The notes below the pieces were generated by a model. It ran no database searches and was not told where the DNA came from. It worked only from the letters and a program-made list of their open reading frames with translations. Positions 5,524-11,533 of a stretch of 11,533 nucleotides of DNA are shown one piece after another; the stretch's first letter is position 1; each line of letters begins with the position of its first letter. Origin of the DNA: Zoogloeaceae bacterium (GTDB taxonomy: Bacteria > Pseudomonadota > Gammaproteobacteria > Burkholderiales > Rhodocyclaceae); the NCBI GenBank assembly GCA_031273145.1, contig JAISSL010000050.1, forward strand, positions 1 to 11,533, written 5' to 3'. Both the position numbers and the translations under genes were made by a program.

Positions 5524-8166
5524 TCAGCAAAACCCAGGCGCTGCCTGTTTTTTAAGCGCGTAGAGTTGTTCGAGCGCCTCGCGCGGCGTTAGGGTATCCG
5601 GTTCCAGTTCCGCCAAGGCTTCCAGTACCGGATGCGGCTTCGGTTCCGGCGCAGTAGCCGGGAGCGCGGAAAAAAGATCGGGCTGATGAAAATGACGGTC
5701 GGCCTGATCTTCCAAAAGCCGCAGTTCCTTCTTTGCGGTACGCACCACCAAGGCCGGCATTCCCGCCAGCGCCGCCACCTGAATCCCGTAACTCTGATTG
5801 GCTGGCCCTTCCTCAACCGCGTGTAAAAACACAATCCGGTCGTTGTGCTCAACCGCGTCCAGATGCACATTGGCAAGCGCCGGATATTCCTGCGCCAGCC
5901 GGGTCAACTCGAAATAATGCGTCGCAAACAGGGTCAGGCAACGGTTCTTTTCCAGCAGATGGCGGCAAATGGCAAAAGCCAGCGCCAGCCCGTCAAACGT
6001 GGAAGTCCCCCGCCCAATTTCATCCATCAGCACCAGACTTTGCGGGGTTGCCCGGTGCAGAATCGCGGCGGCTTCCGTCATCTCCACCATGAAGGTAGAG
6101 CGCCCGGAAGCGAGGTCGTCGGATGCGCCAATGCGGGTAAAAATCCGATCCAGCGGCCCCAATACCGCGCGTTCAGCCGGAACAAAACTGCCAATATGCG
6201 CCAACAACGCAATCAAGGCGGTCTGGCGCATGACCGTGGATTTTCCGCCCATGTTGGGGCCGGTCACAATCAGCATCCGCCGGTTTTCATCCATCCGAAT
6301 GCCATTGGCGATAAACGCTTCGCCGCTGGCGGCCATTTCATTTTCGACGACCGGATGTCGCCCGCCTTCAATCAGAATGCCGTATTCCTCGCTGAATTCC
6401 GGGCAACGCCAGCCCTGCTGTCGCGCAATAAACGCAAAAGCCGCAAGCATGTCAATCCCGGCCAGGGCGCGGGCAATGCCCTGCAATTGCGCCAAGTATT
6501 CCTGCAAGGCCAGCAGGATTTCCTCAAACAGCGCCTTTTCCCGCGCCAAGGCGCGTTCCTGCGCGGAGAGCGCCTTATCCTCAAACGCCTTTAACTCCGG
6601 CGTGATGTAGCGTTCCGCATTCTTCAAGGTTTGCCGCCTGCGATAGTCCGCCGGCGCCTTGTCCGCATTGGCATGGGTCAATTCGATATAAAAGCCATGC
6701 ACCTTGTTGAATTCGACCTTCAGATTGGGAATGCCGGTACGCGCCTTTTCCCGCGCCTCCAGTTCCAGCAAAAAAGCGCCGCAATTGCCATTGATGGCGC
6801 GTAACTCATCCAGTTCGGCATCGAACCCAGTCGCAATCACGCCGCCATCGCGTAAGAAGGTTGCCGGTTCTTCCGCAATCGTGCGGCGAAGGAGCGTCAA
6901 CGCATCAAGCGGCACTGCCAACACTTCAATCAGCGAACGTAAATGCGGGGAAGTCGTCCCGGCAAGCGTCCGGGCAATTTCCGGCAACAGCGCCAGAGTA
7001 TCGCGCAAGGCCGCCAGATCGCGCGGTCGGGCATTTTTCAGCGCGATACGCCCGGTAATTCGTTCCACATCCGCCACGCTTCGCAAGAGCTTTCGCGCCG
7101 CCGCCGCAGGTCTGGCGTCATCGGAGAGCATTTGCGCTACCGCGCCCTGTCTGGCAATGGGCAGTTCCGGGTGGCGCAGGGGATGATGCAGGCTATGCCG
7201 CAAAAATCGCGCCCCCATGCTGGTCATGCAGCTATCCAGCAGGGAAAACAGGGTGGGCGAGCTTTGCCCCCGGAGGGTCTCGGTCAATTCCAGATTGCGC
7301 CGGGTTGCCGGGTCAAGGCCAAGGTAGAGGCTCTCTTCTTCCACCTCCAGCCGCTCGATATGCGGCAACGCGCTTGCCTGGGTATCTCTGGCGTATTGCA
7401 GCAACGCGCCCGCCGCCGCAATTGCCGGTTGGAGCGTCTCCGCGCCAAAGGCCGCCAATGAGTGCACATGAAAATGCTCGCGCAGCAAGAGATGCCCCTT
7501 TTCGACGGAAAAATGCCAGTCCGGTCGCCTGGTTTTTGCGACATGGGCAAAAATATTTCCCGGTATTATTCCCAAACCCGCGCCGCCGTTTTCGCCGCCG
7601 GACAACTCAACATCCAGCGATTCCGAAAGCAGGATTTCCGCTGGCTGAATACGCTCCAGCGAAGCCGCAAGTTCATCTTCCATCACTTCGGTCAGCACGA
7701 ATGCGCCGCTCACCAGATTCAGACGCGCCAGTCCCACCCGGCGATTCTGCCGCGCCAGAGCCAGCAGCAGCAAATCCCGCCGCTCTTCCAGCAACCCCGC
7801 ATCCGATAAAGTCCCCGGCGTCACAATCCTTGAGACGATCCGTTCCATCGGCCCCTTGCTTGGCACGTCGCCTACCTGCTCGCAGATGACCGCCGATTCG
7901 CCCAGTTTGAGCAGGCGGGCAAGGTAATTATCCAGAGCGTGATAGGGCACGCCCGCCATCTTGATCGGCAAGCCCGCCGATTGGCCGCGCGTCGTTAAGG
8001 TAATGTCCAGAAGCCGTGCCGCCTTTTCGGCATCCTCAAAAAACAGCTCGTAAAAATCTCCCATCCGGTACAACAACAGGATGTTGGGATACTGACGCTT
8101 CAGCTTCAAATACTGCTGCATCATGGGGGTATGGCGTTCAAGTTCCGTATCGGCTACCGTTTTCAT
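5524..8166 (-). CDS. mutS: DNA mismatch repair protein MutS
   Basis: MutS binds mispaired and unpaired bases and, using ATP, recruits MutL to start methyl-directed or nick-directed mismatch repair. The 880-residue product is slightly longer than E. coli MutS (853). The mismatch-binding Phe-X-Glu motif is present as F38-Y39-E40 in MGDFYELF. The Walker A motif GPNMGGKST spans about residues 636-644, Walker B LVLMDE about 711-716 followed by GRGTSTFDG, and the ATPase His lies in FATHYFEL (H750). The C-terminal [15 protein letters not shown] is the usual oligomerisation tail. All key residues are intact, so the gene should be functional. It lies 33 nt downstream of the symporter gene in the same direction, with no strong ribosome site before ATG 8166. 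The array follows 70 nt downstream. Confidence 0.98.
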   Translation of the reverse strand: MKTVADTELERHTPMMQQYLKLKRQYPNILLLYRMGDFYELFFEDAEKAARLLDITLTTRGQSAGLPIKMAGVPYHALDNYLARLLKLGESAVICEQVGDVPSKGPMERIVSRIVTPGTLSDAGLLEERRDLLLLALARQNRRVGLARLNLVSGAFVLTEVMEDELAASLERIQPAEILLSESLDVELSGGENGGAGLGIIPGNIFAHVAKTRRPDWHFSVEKGHLLLREHFHVHSLAAFGAETLQPAIAAAGALLQYARDTQASALPHIERLEVEEESLYLGLDPATRRNLELTETLRGQSSPTLFSLLDSCMTSMGARFLRHSLHHPLRHPELPIARQGAVAQMLSDDARPAAAARKLLRSVADVERITGRIALKNARPRDLAALRDTLALLPEIARTLAGTTSPHLRSLIEVLAVPLDALTLLRRTIAEEPATFLRDGGVIATGFDAELDELRAINGNCGAFLLELEAREKARTGIPNLKVEFNKVHGFYIELTHANADKAPADYRRRQTLKNAERYITPELKAFEDKALSAQERALAREKALFEEILLALQEYLAQLQGIARALAGIDMLAAFAFIARQQGWRCPEFSEEYGILIEGGRHPVVENEMAASGEAFIANGIRMDENRRMLIVTGPNMGGKSTVMRQTALIALLAHIGSFVPAERAVLGPLDRIFTRIGASDDLASGRSTFMVEMTEAAAILHRATPQSLVLMDEIGRGTSTFDGLALAFAICRHLLEKNRCLTLFATHYFELTRLAQEYPALANVHLDAVEHNDRIVFLHAVEEGPANQSYGIQVAALAGMPALVVRTAKKELRLLEDQADRHFHQPDLFSALPATAPEPKPHPVLEALAELEPDTLTPREALEQLYALKKQAAPGFC
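5535..5553. terminator. Weak hairpin at the mutS 3' end, possible attenuator
   Basis: CAGGC and GCCTG pair as a perfect 5-bp stem with a 3-nt loop (5535-5547) inside the last codons of mutS. On the plus strand it is followed directly by six T (5548-5553), so it would best stop transcription running antisense out of the array. On the minus strand the tail is GGGTTTTG, a poorer terminator for mutS messages. The stem is short; the call is tentative. Confidence 0.25.
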
Positions 8167-8199
8167 GGCAATCAGGCAAAAAAGTTAAAAAATCCGGCC

Positions 8200-9876
8200 T
8201 CACTTCGACAAGCCCGTTTCCATACGGAATTCATGCGCCGGCCAGTCCATCTGCGCCGCTCTGGCGGCCTGACTCCCATCCAGCAGGGAGACCAGCCAGA
8301 TGAGAAAAAACGCAATGCCGACCGGGAAAAGCCCCGGCAGCGTCGTAAAGAAAAACGGGTCGTTCCCGCCCGCAAGCGGCTCCCCGGCTCTAAGAAACGG
8401 GGAAAAAGGCGCTGCCGCAAGCGAGAGTATAAGGCCGCAAGCGCCTCCGGTCACGAGGCCGATCGCCGTGCACCGCTTCCAGAACAACGCCATGAACAGG
8501 ACCGGCATGGTCGACGATGCCGCAATGGAAAACACGAACGCGACAAACAGCATCAGGTTTTGTCCCGCCAAGCCTTGCGCCAGCACAATTGCGCCCGCAA
8601 ACAGAAAAAAAGGCATGATCCGAATCAGGCTCTGTTCCCGGTGCGGGTTGGCCTTGCCCCGGCAAATCCCCCACACGTAAATATCGTATGAGACTGCCGC
8701 AACCATGACCCGAACCAGTTTTGCGGCTACGGCAATCAGGGTGATGGCGGCAAGCGCGGCAAACGCGCCGGTGACGATCTCGCCCCCCAGCGCGCGAAAG
8801 AGGTACAGCGCCGTCAGGTTATCCCCGCCTGACGGCACGGGAAACGCGCCCAGCGATAATCCTTCCTGATAGATACGCGCCACGCCATGACAGAGTACGC
8901 CCATCAGGATTAAGAACATGCCGATCAAACCCGTCGCGCACAACGCGGATTTGCGCGCTTCCTTCGCGTTGGAGGTCAGGGGAAAGCGGGAGAGCGTAAA
9001 CGGTAAGCCCAGACTCCCCAAAAACAGGATGCCACCCAACGAAAAAAGCACGCCCGGCTCGGCAAACGCCGGAAAGGCAAGTCCGTCCTCTGCCGCCTTT
9101 TCGTCATTCAGCATCCCATTCAGTCTGGAGACGGCTTCGCTCACGCCATCCGGCGCTACATCCAGATTCCAGAAAATCAGAACCGCAAACGCAAGCACTC
9201 CAAAAAACAAAAAAATGGCCTTGACGATTTGCAGCCAGGTCATGGCCAGCAAGCCCTTGCCGCCCAGATAGAACAGAAGCAGCACGCCCGCAATGCCCAC
9301 CCCAAGCCAGTATTCAAAATCGAACAGAAAACACAACAGAAGCCCCGCGCCCAGCAATTGCGCGGCAAGGCAGGGAAAGGCAATCGCCAGGGTCGCAAGC
9401 GCGGCAAAAAACCGAACCAGTCTGCCGGGAAAACGGCTGGCGAGAAAATCGGCAAACGTGTAATCGCCCAGGTGGTAGAGCCGTTCCGACAGAAGCAGGG
9501 CAATCAGTGGCCAGCCCATGAACAGCCCCAACAGGCAAACCATCGCCACCTGCCCGCCATCTACCGCCAGAGCCGGAATGCCCATCAGCGTTGCAACCGT
9601 CACATAAGCGCCCGTTATCGCAAGCCCATTCTGAACGCCATTCAAGGTATGCAATTCCGGCTGGCGCTTGATGTCTTCCCGGCTCTTTTCCGCCGCCCAT
9701 TGCGCCGTCAACAGGCTAAAGAGGGCAAAGACAAAAAAGGTGGAAATCATCCCAAAGCCGCTGGTATCGGCGGAATTTGCCCCGGCTTGTGTTGCTTCTG
9801 CCCAACACGAGGCAGGCCAGAACAGGAGACCCGCCAGACACGCAGGCAAAAACCCTAACAGCTTAATCTTTTGCAT
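8200..9876 (-). CDS. Sodium:solute symporter family transporter, ActP-like
   Basis: This inner-membrane permease of the SSS family resembles the acetate permease ActP of E. coli, although its substrate cannot be proven. The 558-residue product starts with a signal-like segment (MQKIKLLGFLPACLAGLLFW, cleavage plausible after A26), as ActP does, followed by many hydrophobic helices. Shared landmarks are LNGVQNGLAITGAYV, MGWPLIALLLSERLYHLGDYTFADF, MTWLQIVKAIFLFFG, GSLGLPFTLSRF, and AKEARKSALCATGLIGMF. The start at 9876 is preferred over an in-frame ATG at 9939 because of a GGGAGG site and the signal peptide. It overlaps the small partner gene by 14 nt. Oddity: the helix aligned to ActP [15 protein letters not shown] carries K386 and R389 where ActP has Gly and Thr, close to the usual sodium site. 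Expected to import a small organic acid. Confidence 0.85.
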   Translation of the reverse strand: MQKIKLLGFLPACLAGLLFWPASCWAEATQAGANSADTSGFGMISTFFVFALFSLLTAQWAAEKSREDIKRQPELHTLNGVQNGLAITGAYVTVATLMGIPALAVDGGQVAMVCLLGLFMGWPLIALLLSERLYHLGDYTFADFLASRFPGRLVRFFAALATLAIAFPCLAAQLLGAGLLLCFLFDFEYWLGVGIAGVLLLFYLGGKGLLAMTWLQIVKAIFLFFGVLAFAVLIFWNLDVAPDGVSEAVSRLNGMLNDEKAAEDGLAFPAFAEPGVLFSLGGILFLGSLGLPFTLSRFPLTSNAKEARKSALCATGLIGMFLILMGVLCHGVARIYQEGLSLGAFPVPSGGDNLTALYLFRALGGEIVTGAFAALAAITLIAVAAKLVRVMVAAVSYDIYVWGICRGKANPHREQSLIRIMPFFLFAGAIVLAQGLAGQNLMLFVAFVFSIAASSTMPVLFMALFWKRCTAIGLVTGGACGLILSLAAAPFSPFLRAGEPLAGGNDPFFFTTLPGLFPVGIAFFLIWLVSLLDGSQAARAAQMDWPAHEFRMETGLSK

Positions 9877-10150
9877 CACGCGCCTCCCGCACCAGCGCGG
9901 CTTCCTCTGGATCAAAAAGCGCCCTGCTCTGCCGGGCATACCTGCGTAAAAGCGCCAGAAACAGAATGATCGTCCCGGTTACGCCATAAAAGTGCCAGTT
10001 CGCCAGAGCGCCGTAGGTCAGGCAGGCCAGAACCGCAACCCCCAAAAGAAGGAGCAAGCCCGCCCATTTGCGCTGAACGACACGGCGCTGGCGAATCAAC
10101 GCCTGATAGCGCGGGTCGGAAAAGAGACGGGAAACCAGCCTGGCGTGCAT
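9863..10150 (-). CDS. Small two-helix membrane protein, symporter partner (DUF485/DUF4212-like)
   Basis: The 95-residue product has two hydrophobic helices, about residues 30-50 (WAGLLLLLGVAVLACLTYGAL) and 54-68 (FYGVTGTIILFLALL), flanked by basic N-terminal and mixed-charge C-terminal tails. Genes of this size and topology, such as yjcH before actP in E. coli, commonly precede SSS-family permease genes and are thought to be accessory subunits. The assignment here rests mainly on topology and position: its stop at 9863 overlaps the symporter start by 14 nt, so the two are probably translated together. I could not assign it firmly to either DUF family. Start at 10150 has only a weak purine-rich stretch (TAAGA) upstream. 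Confidence 0.75.
   Translation of the reverse strand: MHARLVSRLFSDPRYQALIRQRRVVQRKWAGLLLLLGVAVLACLTYGALANWHFYGVTGTIILFLALLRRYARQSRALFDPEEAALVREARDAKD
9883..9888 (-). promoter_or_regulatory. Ribosome binding site deciding the symporter start
   Basis: GGGAGG on the minus strand lies 6 nt before ATG 9876, inside the end of the upstream small gene. It selects this start over the in-frame ATG 63 nt upstream. Confidence 0.7.
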
Positions 10151-10183
10151 AATCTTACGCAGGAAGCAGGGAGAAAGGTTGAA

Positions 10184-10942
10184 TTATCCGGCAGGATTGG
10201 GCAAATCCACAAATTCACATGCAATATCGGTCTGTGCCGCTAACCAGTTTGCCAGCGCCATCACGCCAAAACGCTCGCTGGCGTGGTGTCCACATGCCAG
10301 ATACGCAAGGCCGGATTCCAGCGCCACATGCGGCGTCTGCTCGGAAATTTCGCCGGAGAGAAACGCATCCACGCCCAGGGCAACCGCATCCTCAATATAG
10401 CCCTGCGCCCCGCCGGAACACCAGGCCAGCCGGGAGATCATCCGTTCTTCTCCGCCTTGCGGCGCAACAATCAATGGCGCGCGTCGCAACACGGCTTCCA
10501 GACGCGACGCGAGCGCCCGCAATGGGCAGGGGGCTGGCAAGCGGCCATAAAACCCCAGGGATTGCCGCCCGAACCGTCCTTCGACCTGCCAGTCCATTAC
10601 CCTGCCCCACTCTGCGTTGTTGCCCAGATCGGGATGCGTATCCAGCGGCAAATGGTACGCGAACAGATTGATGTCATGGATAAGCAGGGCGGCAAGCCGC
10701 CGCTTACGATAACCGATTACCCCCTGTAAATCATTACGCCAAAAGAGGCCATGATGTACAATAATGGCATCCACCTTGCGCCGGATGGCTTCGTCAATCA
10801 ACGCCTGACTTGCCGTTACGCCCGTGATGACCCGCCGGATTTCGGCGCGCCCTTCCACTTGCAGGCCATTTGGTGAATAATCGTCAAATTTCGCGCTTTC
10901 CAGGAGATTTTCCAGCAGGCGCCCTAATTCATCACGTTTCAT
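10184..10942 (-). CDS. Nif3/YbgI-family dinuclear metal-centre protein
   Basis: The Nif3-like family forms toroidal hexamers with a two-metal site in each subunit; the cellular reaction is not settled, with GTP cyclohydrolase I type 2 being an uncertain label. The product from ATG 10942 is 252 residues, close to E. coli YbgI (247). Metal ligands appear in place: H63-H64 in IIVHHGLFW, D101 and H103 in HLPLDTHPDLGNN, and H219-H220 with E223 in ACGHHASERFG. The N-terminal YSPNGLQVEG is typical. The start at 10942 has GGAA just upstream; ATG 10954 would add four residues. A longer in-frame extension to 11179 is antisense to the protease gene and is rejected. The small symporter gene follows after 33 nt. 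Confidence 0.93.
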   Translation of the reverse strand: MKRDELGRLLENLLESAKFDDYSPNGLQVEGRAEIRRVITGVTASQALIDEAIRRKVDAIIVHHGLFWRNDLQGVIGYRKRRLAALLIHDINLFAYHLPLDTHPDLGNNAEWGRVMDWQVEGRFGRQSLGFYGRLPAPCPLRALASRLEAVLRRAPLIVAPQGGEERMISRLAWCSGGAQGYIEDAVALGVDAFLSGEISEQTPHVALESGLAYLACGHHASERFGVMALANWLAAQTDIACEFVDLPNPAG

Positions 10943-10952
10943 GAGATTTTCC

Positions 10953-11533
10953 ATGCGTAATTTGTGGTTAATTTTCGCACAATTTGTGACGGTCATATTG
11001 GCTGCGTTATTCGTCGTCATGACCTTTAGTCCTGGGTTGTTGGGTTTTGCCCAGACTACCGTCGTTCCCTTTCGGGAAGCCGCGCCGGGCGGCGAAAAGA
11101 ACGCCGGGGAAATAACCAGCAACGGCTTTCGGCTGGCGGTGGGGAAGGCTCTGCCCGCCGTCGTGCACATCTTTACCAATCAGGAAATTCAGGCGGAACG
11201 CCACCCTTTTCTGGATGACCCGGTACTGCGCCACTTTTTTGGCGACCGCTTTGAAGACGCGCCCCGGCAGGAATCCGGCCTGGGTTCCGGCGTCATCGTG
11301 AGCGCCAAGGGTTACATCCTCACCAATTTCCACGTCATCGAAGCCGCCGACCAGATCGAAGTCGCGCTCTCGGACGGGCGCAAATACAAGGCAAAGGTAG
11401 TCGGTTCCGATCCTGAAACCGATCTCGCCGTCCTGCAAGTCAGCGCCAGCGACTTGCCCGCCATCACCTTCGGGCACATGGAATCCGTGGATGTTGGCGA
11501 CCTGGCGCTGGCTATCGGCAATCCCTTCGGCGT
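10953..11533 (+). CDS. DegQ/HtrA-family periplasmic serine protease, partial (3' end outside the window)
   Basis: Do-family proteases degrade or hold misfolded proteins in the periplasm and often have a PDZ domain after the trypsin-like domain. The open frame from ATG 10953 covers 193 complete codons. An N-terminal hydrophobic segment (about residues 4-31, NLWLIFAQFVTVILAALF onward) acts as signal peptide or anchor. The protease domain shows SGLGSGVIVSAKGYILTN, catalytic H127 in NFHVIEAAD, D157 in DPETDLAVLQ, and VGDLALAIGNPFGV at the edge. The catalytic Ser and any PDZ domains lie outside the window. The residue before the catalytic His is Phe where Asn or Tyr is usual. The start lies 11 nt from the divergent Nif3 start. 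DegQ versus DegS type cannot be decided without the C-terminus. Confidence 0.92.
   Translation, partial: MRNLWLIFAQFVTVILAALFVVMTFSPGLLGFAQTTVVPFREAAPGGEKNAGEITSNGFRLAVGKALPAVVHIFTNQEIQAERHPFLDDPVLRHFFGDRFEDAPRQESGLGSGVIVSAKGYILTNFHVIEAADQIEVALSDGRKYKAKVVGSDPETDLAVLQVSASDLPAITFGHMESVDVGDLALAIGNPFG

Noticed and set aside
5845..6594. Plus-strand open frame of 249 codons opposite mutS
   Set aside because: It lies wholly antisense to an intact, strongly conserved mutS; its composition is that of a GC-rich shadow frame.
10959..10988. AATTTGTG repeated twice, with a CACAATTTGTG palindrome at 10978-10988
   Set aside because: It lies in the first codons of the protease signal segment and is short and AT-rich; chance is enough to explain it.
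10943..11179. Upstream extension of the Nif3-family frame
   Set aside because: It is antisense to the protease gene, lacks family likeness, and the internal start at 10942 matches the family length and has GGAA upstream.
11007..11477. Minus-strand open frame of 156 codons at the right end
   Set aside because: It is the shadow of the DegQ-like gene, whose own frame shows clear protease motifs.

Overview
The window looks like a chromosomal segment of a Gram-negative proteobacterium, most likely a betaproteobacterium. The reasons are a two-subunit glycyl-tRNA synthetase (glyQ-glyS), an ActP-like symporter with a small membrane partner, a Nif3-family gene divergent from a DegQ/HtrA protease, and moderately GC-rich coding sequence. 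The lineage is an inference from gene content, not a measured result.

Left part (1-1575, minus strand): glyQ and the N-terminal third of glyS, joined by a 4-nt ATGA overlap. A 130-nt divergent gap (1576-1705) holds a candidate glyQ promoter on one strand. On the other it holds a perfect TATAAT box with a palindrome, ahead of a VapBC-type toxin-antitoxin pair (1706-2331, plus strand).

Middle (2342-5453, minus strand): the least familiar part of the window. Three tandem paralogous genes of about 340 codons each carry the same strong Shine-Dalgarno leader and are separated by only 13 nt. I recognise no named family. The proteins lack a signal peptide and show about seven repeats that read like beta-propeller blades. 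The C-terminal three quarters is nearly identical between copies, while blades 1-2 vary. The first copy in transcription order has a 1-nt deletion and is split into two frames. The last copy loses the shared C-terminal tail exactly where it meets the end of vapC.

Right part (5524-10942, minus strand): mutS, an ActP-like sodium:solute symporter with a 95-residue two-helix partner, and a Nif3-family gene. All are closely spaced in one direction, so the run from the Nif3 gene through mutS to the propeller array could be one long transcription unit. Only a weak hairpin lies between mutS and the array. At the far right a DegQ-like serine protease starts on the plus strand and runs off the window. 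Its start codon lies 11 nt from the Nif3 start.

No gene-free stretch exceeds 300 bases. I saw no tRNA, rRNA, CRISPR array, insertion sequence or integrase. The best candidate for something undescribed is the tandem propeller array, which has the look of a diversifying recognition or immunity-type gene set, although no partner gene for it is visible here.
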